Below are positions 9,574 to 18,579 of a stretch of DNA of 64,000 nt, one piece after another (the stretch's first letter is position 1; the number at the start of each line of letters is the position of its first letter). Both the position numbers and the translations under genes were made by a program. This DNA is from Burkholderia multivorans ATCC BAA-247 (GTDB lineage Bacteria > Pseudomonadota > Gammaproteobacteria > Burkholderiales > Burkholderiaceae): positions 1,860,001-1,924,000 of the forward strand of contig NZ_CP009832.1 in NCBI RefSeq assembly GCF_000959525.1, in the 5' to 3' direction. The notes below the pieces were generated by a model. That model had not been told where the DNA came from. It did not search any database and saw nothing but the letters and a program-made list of their open reading frames with translations.

Positions 9574-10938
9574 ATGCAGAGAGAAACCGTATTCGACCTG
9601 ATCGGCGTCGGCTTCGGGCCGTCGAATCTGGCGCTGGCCGTGCGCCTCGCCGAGCGCGGCGGCCCGCGCGCGCTTGCGCATTGCTTCGTCGAGCGGCAGC
9701 CCGCGTTCGGCTGGCATCGCGGGATGCTGCTCGACGACTGCCGGATGCAGATCTCGTTTCTGAAGGATCTCGTCACGATGCGCGATCCGAAGAGCCGCTA
9801 CACGTTCATCAACTATCTGTTCGAACGCGGCCGGCTGAACGAATTCATCAACCTGAAGAACTTTTATCCGACGCGTGTCGAATTCCACGACTACCTGAGC
9901 TGGGTCGCCGACGCCTTCGACGATCGCGTGCACTACGGCGAAACGGTCACCTCGATCGAGCCCGTGCACGGCAGCGGTGCGCGCGTCGATGCGCTGCGCA
10001 TCGTGTCGCGCGACGCAGACGGACAGACGCATCGGCGCGTGACGCGCGCGCTGTCGGTCGGCATCGGCGGCGCGCCGGCGATTCCCGACGCGTTCGCGGC
10101 ACTCGGCAACGAGCGCGTGATCCATTCGTCGTCGTATCTGGCCGACATCGCGCGGCTCGTCGCCGCACCGGACGGCGAACGTCGCCGCGTCGCGGTGATC
10201 GGCGCCGGGCAGAGCGCGGCCGAAGTGTTCGTCGATCTCGCGCGGCGCTTCCCGCACGTCGACGCGAGCCTCGTGATGCGCGCCGGCGCGCTGAAGCCGG
10301 CCGACGACAGTCCGTTCGTCAACGAGATCTTCAGCCCGGCATTCACCGACGTCGTCTACGCGCAGCCGCACGACGCGCGACGCGCGCTGCTCGAGCGCTA
10401 TCGCGACACGAACTACGCGGTCGTCGATCGGCCGCTGATCGAACAGATCTACGAAATGCTGTACCTGCAGCGCATCGACGGCACGCCGCGCCACGCGCTC
10501 CTCGCGAACCGCGCGATCGAAGCCGCGTCGCGCACGGCGGACGGCCGCATCGAGCTCGCGACGCGCGACCGGATGAGCGGCGCGACGCAGGTCGAACGTT
10601 TCGATGCGCTCGTGCTCGCGACCGGCTACCGCCGCGACACGCATGCCGCGCTGCTCGCGGGCCTGGCGCCGGAGCTCGGCGACGCGCTGGCGCGCGGCGA
10701 CGTCGGGCGCGATTACCGGCTCGCGACGCCCGCGCACTTCGCACCGCGCATCTATCTGCAAGGCTGCTGCGAAGACAGCCACGGGCTGTCCGACACGCTG
10801 CTGTCGGTGCTGGCACGACGCGCGGACGAAATCTGCGCGTCGCTCGAAAGCGGCATGCCGGGCGCGCACGACGATGCCGCGGCCCGCGCACGACAAGAAA
10901 ACGGGGTGAGCGCGGGCCGCATGGCTTTCGCTCTTTGA
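9574..10938 (+). CDS. pvdA: L-ornithine N5-monooxygenase PvdA
   Basis: FAD- and NADPH-dependent hydroxylase, 454 aa, that converts L-ornithine to N5-hydroxyornithine, the hydroxamate precursor of ornibactin. It has the N-terminal FAD motif GVGFGPSNLA (residues about 11-20), the NADPH motif VIGAGQSAAE near residue 209, and LATGYRRD near 350. Length is typical for the SidA/IucD/PvdA family. AGGGAG precedes the start by a normal distance. It is the fourth gene shown here of the orb operon, 31 bases after orbK and 43 bases before the receptor gene. Confidence 0.96.
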   Translation: MQRETVFDLIGVGFGPSNLALAVRLAERGGPRALAHCFVERQPAFGWHRGMLLDDCRMQISFLKDLVTMRDPKSRYTFINYLFERGRLNEFINLKNFYPTRVEFHDYLSWVADAFDDRVHYGETVTSIEPVHGSGARVDALRIVSRDADGQTHRRVTRALSVGIGGAPAIPDAFAALGNERVIHSSSYLADIARLVAAPDGERRRVAVIGAGQSAAEVFVDLARRFPHVDASLVMRAGALKPADDSPFVNEIFSPAFTDVVYAQPHDARRALLERYRDTNYAVVDRPLIEQIYEMLYLQRIDGTPRHALLANRAIEAASRTADGRIELATRDRMSGATQVERFDALVLATGYRRDTHAALLAGLAPELGDALARGDVGRDYRLATPAHFAPRIYLQGCCEDSHGLSDTLLSVLARRADEICASLESGMPGAHDDAAARARQENGVSAGRMAFAL

Positions 10939-10981
10939 GAGGCGCGGTCGGGAGACCGCATGACAAGTGGAGTAAAAGAAG

Positions 10982-13183
10982 ATGGATTGGGCAACAGGCA
11001 CGCGGTTGCGTGCGATCGCGGCCGCGGCGAGCGTGGCATTCGGTGCGGCGGCCGGGCAGGCGTTCGCGCAGACCGCGCCGACGGCGAATGCGCAGGCCGC
11101 TGCACCGAACGCTGCGGCAGCCGGCACGCTGCCGGCGATCACCGTGAACGCGGCGTCGGAAGGCGACGGCACGGTGGGGCTCGTCGCGAAGCGCAGCCGG
11201 ACCGGCACGAAGACCGACACGCCGATCGAGGAGATCCCGCAGACGATCAACGTCGTGACCGCGCAGCAGATCGAGATGACGGGCGCGACCGACGTGAACA
11301 CCGCGCTGCGCTACGTGCCGGGCTTTTCGTCGTACGGCTCGGACAACCGCTCCGACTGGTACGCGGCGCTGCGCGGCTTCACGCCGACCGCGTACGTGAA
11401 CGGCCTGCAGGTGCCCAACACGTTGAACCTCGCGAGCTGGCGCGTCGATCCGTACATGATCGACAGCATCACCGTGCTGCGCGGCCCGACGTCGGTGCTG
11501 TACGGCGCGGGCGATCCGGGTGCGATCGTCGACGTGAAGACGAAGCTCGCCGACGGCGAGCGCGTGCGCGAAGCGGGCGTCGAGATCGGCAACTACGCAC
11601 GCAAGCAGTTCATGATCGACGTCGGCGACAAGCTCGATCCGGACGGCAAGTACGCGTACCGGTTCGTCGGCGTCGCGCGCGACGGCAACGCGGTGACCGG
11701 GCCGAACAACGATCAGCGCGTCGCGCTCGCACCGTCGTTCCGCTGGCGCCCGAACGCGGACACGTCGCTGACGCTGTCGGCCACGTATCTGCAGGACTGG
11801 GGCGACATCTCGTCGAACTTCCTGCCCGCGGCCGGCACGGTGCTGCCGAATCCGAACGGGCAGATCACGAAGGACATCTACGAAGGCGACGGCAACTTCA
11901 ACTACTACCGCAAGAAGCAGTGGTCGCTCGGCTATCAGTTCGAGCACAATCTGAACTCGATGTGGACGTTCCGGCAGAACACGCGGTGGATGCATCTGTC
12001 GCTCGACAACGGCTCGGTGTGGGGAGCGGGCTTCGCCGACGAAACGCTGACCGAAGTCAACCGCTGGGCCGGCGTGTTCCAGATGAACTACAGCCGCTTC
12101 GACATCGACAACAATCTCGAGGGCCGTTTTGCGACGGGTCCGCTCCAGCACACGCTGCTGCTCGGCTTCCAGTACAACCGCCAGACGGCGACCGATAGCG
12201 AATGGCTCGCCGCCGCGCCGACGCTGAACCTCTACAACCCGGTGTACACGCCGGTCACGACGGCCGTGTTTTCCAATCCGGACACCACGTACCGCACCAA
12301 CACGTACACGACGATGAACACGTTCGGCCTGTACGCGCAGGACCAGATCAAGTGGAACCGCTGGACGCTGACGCTCGGCGGCCGCGAGGACTGGGTCAAC
12401 ATGCGGATGGACGATCGCGCGGCCGGCACGCAGTCGAAGGCCGACGTGTCGGCGTTTACGGGCCGCGTCGGCCTCACGTATCAGGCCGGCTACGGGCTGT
12501 CGCCGTATATCAGCTATTCGACGTCGTTCAATCCGATCATCGGCGTGAGCCTGCTCGACGGCGGGGTGCCGAAACCGACGCGCGGCAGGCAGATCGAAGC
12601 GGGCCTGCGCTGGCAGCCGCCCGGCAAGAACCTGATGCTGAATGCCGCGATCTATCAGATCAACCAGACCAACGGCGTTACGCCGGCGCTGCCGACGCAG
12701 GATCCGAGCGGCACGAAATCCGTGCAGACCGGTGAAGTGCGCGCGCGCGGGATCGAGCTGAGCGCAACCGGCAAGGTCACGCCGAACCTGTCGCTGATCG
12801 CGTCGTACGCGTATCAGGACGTGAAGGTCGTGCAGGCCAACGACGCGACGCTGAACAACTGGCCGGTCGACATTCCGCGGCCGCGCCAGATGGCGTCGCT
12901 GTGGGCCGACTGGACGTGGCACACGGGGCCGCTCGCGGGCTTCGGGCTCGGCGGCGGCGTGCGCTACCAGAGCGCGTCCGCCGGCGCGGCCGACAACTCG
13001 CTGACGGTATCGAGCTACACGCTGATCGACGCGGCCGTGCATTACGACGTGCGCAACTGGCGCTTCGCGGTGAACGCGACGAACCTGTTCAACCGTCATT
13101 ACATCAGCGGTTGCCAGTCGACCTCGGTCTGCATGTTCGGCAACGACCGCACGGTGATCGCCACCGCGAAATACAACTGGTGA
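10982..13183 (+). CDS. orbA: TonB-dependent ferric-ornibactin receptor OrbA
   Basis: Outer-membrane siderophore receptor, 733 aa. A signal peptide of about 30 residues ends in AFA-QT. The plug domain follows (IPQTINVVTAQQIEM near 82, VLRGPTSVLYGAGDPGA near 163), then a beta-barrel ending in AKYNW with a C-terminal aromatic residue as expected for barrel insertion. Its place between pvdA and pvdF identifies it as the ornibactin receptor. It imports ferric ornibactin using TonB/ExbBD energy. No separate promoter was recognised in the 43-base gap to pvdA, so it probably shares the operon transcript. Confidence 0.94.
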   Translation: MDWATGTRLRAIAAAASVAFGAAAGQAFAQTAPTANAQAAAPNAAAAGTLPAITVNAASEGDGTVGLVAKRSRTGTKTDTPIEEIPQTINVVTAQQIEMTGATDVNTALRYVPGFSSYGSDNRSDWYAALRGFTPTAYVNGLQVPNTLNLASWRVDPYMIDSITVLRGPTSVLYGAGDPGAIVDVKTKLADGERVREAGVEIGNYARKQFMIDVGDKLDPDGKYAYRFVGVARDGNAVTGPNNDQRVALAPSFRWRPNADTSLTLSATYLQDWGDISSNFLPAAGTVLPNPNGQITKDIYEGDGNFNYYRKKQWSLGYQFEHNLNSMWTFRQNTRWMHLSLDNGSVWGAGFADETLTEVNRWAGVFQMNYSRFDIDNNLEGRFATGPLQHTLLLGFQYNRQTATDSEWLAAAPTLNLYNPVYTPVTTAVFSNPDTTYRTNTYTTMNTFGLYAQDQIKWNRWTLTLGGREDWVNMRMDDRAAGTQSKADVSAFTGRVGLTYQAGYGLSPYISYSTSFNPIIGVSLLDGGVPKPTRGRQIEAGLRWQPPGKNLMLNAAIYQINQTNGVTPALPTQDPSGTKSVQTGEVRARGIELSATGKVTPNLSLIASYAYQDVKVVQANDATLNNWPVDIPRPRQMASLWADWTWHTGPLAGFGLGGGVRYQSASAGAADNSLTVSSYTLIDAAVHYDVRNWRFAVNATNLFNRHYISGCQSTSVCMFGNDRTVIATAKYNW

Positions 13184-13241
13184 CGCCGCGCGCCGCGGGC
13201 CGCCGTCCGCGGCGCGGGCGTCCGTTCAACACGACGCATTC

Positions 13242-14081
13242 ATGCCGAAGAAAAATCTCGTCTATATCCAGTCGCTGCGCAACGGCGCGGCCGATCGCGC
13301 CGGTCAGCCGGTCGCCTACAAGGGCGGCACGCGCTACATGAAGGCGCCGCTCGAATTTCTCGTCGAGCGGCTGAACGACTCGCCGCTCGGCGAGCGCTAC
13401 ACGCTCGCGGGCGTGATCGTCGACGACGACGAAGACTCGGCCGCCGATCGCGCGAAGCTCGCCGACTACGGCTTCGCACGCACGCCGGGCCGTCCGTGGA
13501 TTCTGCCGGACGGGCTGACGGTGCAGGGCACGCCGGTCGACGCACTGTTCTGCTCGATTCCGTCGACGTACCGGCGGCTGCCGCGCGAGGCGCGCGAGCG
13601 CGTGGCGGGCAAGCAGGCGTTCGAGCGGCGGCTGCTCGAACGCCTGCTCGAGCTGAACGCCGACGTCGTCGTGCTCGACGGGCTGCTCGTCATCCTCGAC
13701 GAGCTGGTGCGGCCCGGCGCGCGCTTTCACCGGCGCATCGCGAATATCCATCCGGGCATCACGGCCGACGGTTCGCCGTACCAGCGGCGCGGCGCATGGG
13801 CGACGCTCGATGCGCTGCACGGCGCGCGCGGCGAGCGCGTCGATTGGGCGACCGGCACGACGACGCCCGTCGCGCCGGTAACGATGACGGGCGCCTCGTT
13901 CCACTACGTCGACAACGGCATCGATTCCGGCGAGGTGATCTGCGACGTGCTCGACACGCCGATCGCGCCGGACGACACGATCCTCGAACTGCGCTGGAAC
14001 AATTTCCAGCGCAGCCTGTTTCCGGCGCTCGAGCGCGGGCTGCATCTCCTCGCCGATCGCCACGACGCGGGAGCACTGTGA
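13242..14081 (+). CDS. pvdF: N5-hydroxyornithine formyltransferase PvdF
   Basis: Protein of 279 aa related to glycinamide-ribonucleotide and methionyl-tRNA formyltransferases. The folate-dependent catalytic triad is visible: Asn and His in RIANIHPGI (about residues 165-173), and an Asp in the loop FHYVDNGIDSGEVI (about 220-233). It formylates N5-hydroxyornithine to give the C-terminal hydroxamate ligand of ornibactin that OrbJ loads. It lies 58 bases after orbA, and its last base is the first base of the orbL start codon, so orbL translation is coupled. Confidence 0.93.
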   Translation: MPKKNLVYIQSLRNGAADRAGQPVAYKGGTRYMKAPLEFLVERLNDSPLGERYTLAGVIVDDDEDSAADRAKLADYGFARTPGRPWILPDGLTVQGTPVDALFCSIPSTYRRLPREARERVAGKQAFERRLLERLLELNADVVVLDGLLVILDELVRPGARFHRRIANIHPGITADGSPYQRRGAWATLDALHGARGERVDWATGTTTPVAPVTMTGASFHYVDNGIDSGEVICDVLDTPIAPDDTILELRWNNFQRSLFPALERGLHLLADRHDAGAL

Positions 14082-15094
14082 TGGCACCGACGCTGACGCA
14101 ACCCGAAGAAGCGGTGCTCAAGACGGCCGCCGGCGACGTCGCCGCCGTGCGCGATCACGGCGCCGATACGGCGCCCGCCGCCGATCGCGTGCTCGACGCA
14201 TGGCGGCCCGACGATCCGCCGGGCGCGCTGCTCGCCGAGCTCGTCGCGCTGTTCAATACCGACGCACGGCGCGATGCGGCGACGATCGCGCTGCCGATCG
14301 CAGGCACCGACCCGGACGCCATCGCGGCCTACATCACACGCGCGGTGCGCGAAGGCGTGATCGACGCGGCGCAACGCGCGGGCGACCGCCTTAACGTGAC
14401 CACGTCGCGCGCGACGTTCTGGCAGCATCCGCAGCCCTGGCTGAAGGCGCCCGCGTCGGGCGGGATGCCGCTGCGCTACACGATCACGAACGGCCACCGT
14501 CATCCGGTGCGGCCGCCGACGCCGGCCGGCGAGATCTATGCGCGCTATATGCCGCAGGTCGGGATGACGTTCAGCCTGCGCACCGTCGACGTCGACGCGC
14601 ATGCGGACCTGTTCAGCGGCTGGATGAATCTCGATCGCGTCGCGCATTTCTGGGATCAGCGCGGCACGCGCGACGAGCATGCGGCGTATCTCGCGGAGCG
14701 GCTCGCCGATCCGCACATGCATCCGATGATCGGCTATTTCGACGACACGCCGTTCGGCTATTTCGAGTTCTACTGGGCGAAGGAGGATCGGCTCGCGCCG
14801 TTCTACGACGCGCACGACTACGACCGCGGGCTGCATCTGCTGATCGGCGATTCGCGGTTCCAGAGCGCGGGCAAGCTGCATGCGTGGTGGAGCGGCGTGC
14901 TGCACTACATGTTCGTCGACGAACCGCGCACGCAGCGGCTCGTCGGCGAGCCGCGCGTCGATCACGTGCGGCACATCGCGTATATGCACCGGCTCGGTTT
15001 CTATACGCTCAAGGAGTTCGATTTCCCGCACAAGCGCGCGGCGCTGACCGTGATCGAACGCGATACGTTCTTCGATACGTTCCGGCTGCCGTGA
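14081..15094 (+). CDS. orbL: N5-hydroxyornithine acyltransferase OrbL
   Basis: Protein of 337 aa with a C-terminal GNAT/IucB-like acyltransferase domain from about residue 150 (EIYARYMPQVG). It includes PFGYFEFYWAKED near 226 and LHAWWSGVLHYMF near 266, motifs typical of siderophore hydroxylamine acyltransferases. Expected role: transfer of a 3-hydroxy fatty acyl group to N5-hydroxyornithine, giving the acyl variants of ornibactin. The ATG overlaps the pvdF stop (TGATG). This is the last gene of the orb operon in the window; the next gene converges on it. OrbK is a more divergent paralogue of the same size. Confidence 0.9.
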   Translation: MAPTLTQPEEAVLKTAAGDVAAVRDHGADTAPAADRVLDAWRPDDPPGALLAELVALFNTDARRDAATIALPIAGTDPDAIAAYITRAVREGVIDAAQRAGDRLNVTTSRATFWQHPQPWLKAPASGGMPLRYTITNGHRHPVRPPTPAGEIYARYMPQVGMTFSLRTVDVDAHADLFSGWMNLDRVAHFWDQRGTRDEHAAYLAERLADPHMHPMIGYFDDTPFGYFEFYWAKEDRLAPFYDAHDYDRGLHLLIGDSRFQSAGKLHAWWSGVLHYMFVDEPRTQRLVGEPRVDHVRHIAYMHRLGFYTLKEFDFPHKRAALTVIERDTFFDTFRLP

Positions 15095-15146
15095 TGCACG
15101 TGGGGCGCACGGCGGACATGCATGGACGCGGCGGCAGCCGCGGGCA

Positions 15147-16073
15147 CTACGTGCGCCGTGCGTGCGCGTCGGCGCTAGCGTCGGGCTCGTCCGCGAGAAA
15201 TGCGTCGCGGAATGCGTGCAGATAGCGTTCGGCGTCGTCGGTGAAGTCGCCGGGCTGCCAGGCGAAGGCGCGCGCGAGCAGATCCTGGCCGAGCGTCGCG
15301 TAGGTCGCGCGGTCGGACAGCAGTGCGCGCACCGCATCGCGCGTCGCCGGCGACGCGATCCGTTTCGCGTCGCGCGCGAGCAGCGCGGCGGCCGCTCGCG
15401 TCGGATCGAAGTCGTGCGCGGCGAGCAGGTCGGGCGCGACGTCCCAGAGGCGCGTGCGATCGCCTGCGTCGTGTGCATGCGTGAGCAGGAACAGCAGGTC
15501 GTACGCGTCGTTGTTCTGACGCGCGCGGCGATCCTTCCACGCGAGCAGCTTCAGCAGCGACAGCGCCGGCAAGCTCGCGACCGGCACGACCGTATACGCG
15601 TCGATGGCGACGGGCAGCGCATGGTCGACCGCTTCCTGAAAACCGAGCACGTTGAGCACGAACTCGCCGCCGGGCGGCCAGGCGATTTCACCGGGCGGCG
15701 CCTCGAGCTGACCGAACGGCACGAGATCGAGTTCGGTGCGCCAGCCGCCCGTGTCGGCGGCAAACAGCAGCTTCTGCTGATGCTTCGGCGCGCGCGCGAA
15801 TTGCCCGGTCGCGACGAGCGTGTCGACGAGCCGGTCGTGGAACGGCCAGCTGACCGCGCAGACGGCCACGTCGACGTCGCGCGTGGCGCGGATCGGCCGG
15901 ATCCCGTATACGTGCCACATCAGGATGTCGCGCGCGGTCGCGCCGGCGACGACGAACGCCGCGTCGACATGTGCGCACGCGTCGCGCACGGCGCGCAGCA
16001 GTGCGACGGTCGCAGGCTCGAGCGGACGCTCTGCGTCGACCTCAAGCGGGCGGATGGGCGAGGTATCGGTCAT
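15147..16073 (-). CDS. AbiEii-like nucleotidyltransferase (putative type IV toxin)
   Basis: Protein of 308 aa with a minimal nucleotidyltransferase signature: AGATARDILM near residue 41, the acidic pair in ATRDVDVAV near 61, and a third acid in TELDLVPF near 101. These match the DUF1814/AbiEii group of nucleotidyltransferase toxins. The start at 16073 (ATG) was preferred over an upstream TTG. It overlaps the 3' end of the AbiEi-like gene by 32 bases, the usual antitoxin-then-toxin order. The target is unknown. It converges with orbL. Could also be a non-toxic orphan nucleotidyltransferase. Confidence 0.75.
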   Translation of the reverse strand: MTDTSPIRPLEVDAERPLEPATVALLRAVRDACAHVDAAFVVAGATARDILMWHVYGIRPIRATRDVDVAVCAVSWPFHDRLVDTLVATGQFARAPKHQQKLLFAADTGGWRTELDLVPFGQLEAPPGEIAWPPGGEFVLNVLGFQEAVDHALPVAIDAYTVVPVASLPALSLLKLLAWKDRRARQNNDAYDLLFLLTHAHDAGDRTRLWDVAPDLLAAHDFDPTRAAAALLARDAKRIASPATRDAVRALLSDRATYATLGQDLLARAFAWQPGDFTDDAERYLHAFRDAFLADEPDASADAHARRT

Positions 16074-17112
16074 GGATCTGTTCGGCGGCGGCAAGATTGC
16101 GGCTGTCTCCGGTCGAGACGAGATCCGCGTAGATCAGCAGCGGCGGCACGAGCGGCAGCGGCGGATCGCGCCAGTCGAGCGCCGCGGACGGCGGCCAGAA
16201 TGCGTCGAGTATTTCGACGTCGCCGCGTTCGTCCGCGCGCAGCCGCGCGTCGAGCAGCAGGCGGTTCGACACGGGCCCGTGCGTGTAGACGGTGATCGCG
16301 GCCGGCTTCAGGTCGTGCGTCAGCAGATCGGCGGCCGGCTCGCCGCCGAGCCGCGCGTCGGCGGCCGCGAAATCGACCGCGCGCCACCAGTCGGGCGCAA
16401 GACCGGAAAACCGCCGCGCCGGCAGCTTCGCGCGCAGGCGGCTCGGGTAGAGCGCGACCCATTCCTGCACGAAGCGCGGCCAGTCGGGAAACACGCGCGT
16501 GCCGTCGCGGCGGCGGCCGAGCAGGCCGCGCGCGAGCAGATCGTCCATCACGAGGTTCACGGTGCCGAGCGCGACGCCCGAGGCGGCCGCGATCGCGCGA
16601 TACGGCGCCTGCACGAGGCCCGGCGTGGCCGCGAGCGCGAACATCACGGTCATGCCTTTCAGCGTGGTCGCGCGCGAGGTCGGCGCCTGCCGCGTGCGCG
16701 CGGGCTTCGGGCGCCCTGCGATCATCACGGTCGCTTCCGGTTCGGCCAGGAACGTATTGCCGGCCGTGTCGAGAAACGGGATGCCTGCGTCGACCAGCTG
16801 TGCCGCGAGTTCGTCCGGCACATGCGGTGCGACGAGCAGCAGCGGGCGCTCGCCGCGCGCGCGCGGCGCGCTGCGGCCGTGCAGCGCCGCATGCGCGGCC
16901 TGCAGCGAATCGGCGCGCACGCACACGGCAGTCGGCATCTCGAACGGCTGCGCGCCGACGTCGAAGCGGATCATCGCATCCGCGTGCGCGCGGTACGCGG
17001 CCGGCACGCGCACCGGCGTCGCGCGAAAGCGCCGCGTCGCGCGTGCGAACGCGGCGCAGGCGTCGGCCAGCAGTTGCTGCGCGGGGGCGGAAAGAGGCGC
17101 GGGGGTCGGCAT
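16042..17112 (-). CDS. AbiEi-family antitoxin-like winged-helix protein
   Basis: Protein of 356 aa. A central winged-helix segment (PYRAIAAASGVALGTVNLVM, around residue 180) is followed by a C-terminal half of the type seen in AbiEi antitoxins of type IV systems. The start at 17112 is preferred because an earlier ATG at 17163 lies inside the predicted promoter. It is the first gene of a two-gene (-) unit with the nucleotidyltransferase. In known AbiE systems the antitoxin represses its own promoter. A repeated 12-mer overlapping the -35 region here fits that, but autoregulation is inferred. Confidence 0.72.
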   Translation of the reverse strand: MPTPAPLSAPAQQLLADACAAFARATRRFRATPVRVPAAYRAHADAMIRFDVGAQPFEMPTAVCVRADSLQAAHAALHGRSAPRARGERPLLLVAPHVPDELAAQLVDAGIPFLDTAGNTFLAEPEATVMIAGRPKPARTRQAPTSRATTLKGMTVMFALAATPGLVQAPYRAIAAASGVALGTVNLVMDDLLARGLLGRRRDGTRVFPDWPRFVQEWVALYPSRLRAKLPARRFSGLAPDWWRAVDFAAADARLGGEPAADLLTHDLKPAAITVYTHGPVSNRLLLDARLRADERGDVEILDAFWPPSAALDWRDPPLPLVPPLLIYADLVSTGDSRNLAAAEQIHDRYLAHPPA

Positions 17113-17141
17113 GTCGGCACGCGGATGTTCACTTTTCGAAG

Positions 17142-17179
17142 AGCGTACACAAAAAATGTACATTCGTCAAAAAATGAAC
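17142..17179 (-). promoter_or_regulatory. Promoter with repeated operator-like 12-mer before the AbiE-like pair
   Basis: On the minus strand TTGACG (17170-17165) and TACGCT (17147-17142) are 17 bases apart, a good sigma-70 arrangement 30 bases before the AbiEi-like start. Two direct repeats on the plus strand, CAAAAAATGTAC (17150-17161) and CAAAAAATGAAC (17168-17179), are 18 bases apart; one overlaps the -35 box and the other fills the spacer. The inner repeat also forms a GTACA...TGTAC inverted repeat. The A/T-rich tract stands out from its GC-rich surroundings. Repressor binding is inferred. Confidence 0.55.
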
Positions 17180-17366
17180 GTGCGAACGCTATATCGTTGA
17201 CACGAAAGCGCTTTGTTCGGTCATGCCTTCGTCCTGACGGGCGCTCGCGCGCGCCCCTTGAGCCGGCAACCGATGGTTGCCGCCACGACGACTTTCCGGC
17301 TGCCGGGTTGCCGCCGAACGGACTATCCTTGCGTGCATCTTTCCCCGCCTACAAGGAGACGACACC

Positions 17367-18530
17367 GTGACGCACAGCGTGATTCCCGCCGGCCTTGCCG
17401 ACGAAATGATCGAGATTCGGCATCGCATCCACGCGCACCCCGAGCTGGGCTTCGAGGAATTCGCGACGAGCGATCTCGTCGCCGAGCAACTGCGCGCATG
17501 GGGCTACACCGTGCATCGCGGGCTCGGCGGCACGGGCGTCGTCGCGCAGCTGACGGTCGGCCAGGGCACGCGGCGTCTCGGGCTGCGCGCCGACATGGAC
17601 GCGCTGCCGATCCTCGAGGCGACGGGGCTGCCGTACCAGAGCACGATCGCGGGCAAGATGCACGCATGCGGGCACGACGGCCACACCGCGATGCTGCTCG
17701 CGGCCGCGAAGCATCTCGCGCGCGAGCGCTGCTTCTCCGGCACGCTGAACCTGATCTTCCAGCCGGCCGAGGAAGGGCTCGGCGGCGCGAAGAAAATGCT
17801 CGACGACGGGTTGTTCGAACTGTTCCCGTGCGATGCGATCTTCGCGATGCACAACATGCCGGGCTTTCCGACCGGACACTTCGGCTTCCTGCCGGGGCCG
17901 TTCATGGCGTCGTCGGACACGGTGATCGTCGACGTGCAGGGGCGCGGCGGCCACGGCGCGGTGCCGCATCGCGCGATCGATCCGGTCGTCGTGTGCGCGC
18001 AGATCGTGATCGCGCTGCAGACGATCGTGTCGCGCAACGTGCCGCCGCTCGACATGGCGATCGTCACGGTCGGCGCGATCCATGCGGGCGAAGCGCCGAA
18101 CGTCATTCCCGATCGCGCGCAGATGCGGCTGTCGGTGCGCGCGCTGAAGCCGGAGGTGCGCGATCTGCTCGAGACGCGGATCAAGGAAGTCGTGCACGCG
18201 CAGGCGGCGGTGTTCGGCGCAACCGCGACGATCGACTATCAGCGCCGCTATCCGGTGCTCGTCAACGATGCGGAGATGACCGCGTTCGCGCAAGACGTCG
18301 CGCGCGAGTGGGTCGGCGAAGCGAACCTGATCGACGCGATGGTGCCGCTCACCGGCAGCGAGGATTTCGCGTTCCTGCTCGAACGGCGTCCGGGCTGCTA
18401 TCTGATCATCGGCAACGGAGACGGCGAGGGCGGCTGCATGGTGCACAACCCGGGCTACGACTTCAACGACGCGGCGCTGCCGACCGGCGCGTCGTACTGG
18501 GTCAAGCTGACCGAGGCGTTTCTCGTCTGA
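17367..18530 (+). CDS. M20 family amidohydrolase (hippurate hydrolase-like)
   Basis: Metal-dependent amidohydrolase, 387 aa, of the M20D group (hippurate hydrolase, N-acyl-amino-acid deacylase). Metal-site motifs are present: MHACGHDGHTAML near residue 98, QPAEEG near 132, and LTGSEDFAF near 328. The start is a GTG at 17367 because AAGGAG lies 8 bases upstream; the frame is open further upstream without a ribosome site. The natural substrate cannot be named. The gene stands alone, with divergent AbiE-like genes before it and the convergent cbiA operon after it. Confidence 0.88.
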   Translation: MTHSVIPAGLADEMIEIRHRIHAHPELGFEEFATSDLVAEQLRAWGYTVHRGLGGTGVVAQLTVGQGTRRLGLRADMDALPILEATGLPYQSTIAGKMHACGHDGHTAMLLAAAKHLARERCFSGTLNLIFQPAEEGLGGAKKMLDDGLFELFPCDAIFAMHNMPGFPTGHFGFLPGPFMASSDTVIVDVQGRGGHGAVPHRAIDPVVVCAQIVIALQTIVSRNVPPLDMAIVTVGAIHAGEAPNVIPDRAQMRLSVRALKPEVRDLLETRIKEVVHAQAAVFGATATIDYQRRYPVLVNDAEMTAFAQDVAREWVGEANLIDAMVPLTGSEDFAFLLERRPGCYLIIGNGDGEGGCMVHNPGYDFNDAALPTGASYWVKLTEAFLV

Positions 18531-18579
18531 CGCGCCGGCGGGACCGCGCACCGGCGTCGCCACGCCGGCTCGCGCATCG

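Noticed and set aside
10343-13099. Long antisense frame opposite pvdA/orbA
   Set aside because: No recognisable domain and no ribosome site; the receptor gene explains the sequence.
17205-17214. Palindrome AAAGCGCTTT upstream of the M20 gene
   Set aside because: Short self-complementary words are common; no promoter elements align with it.
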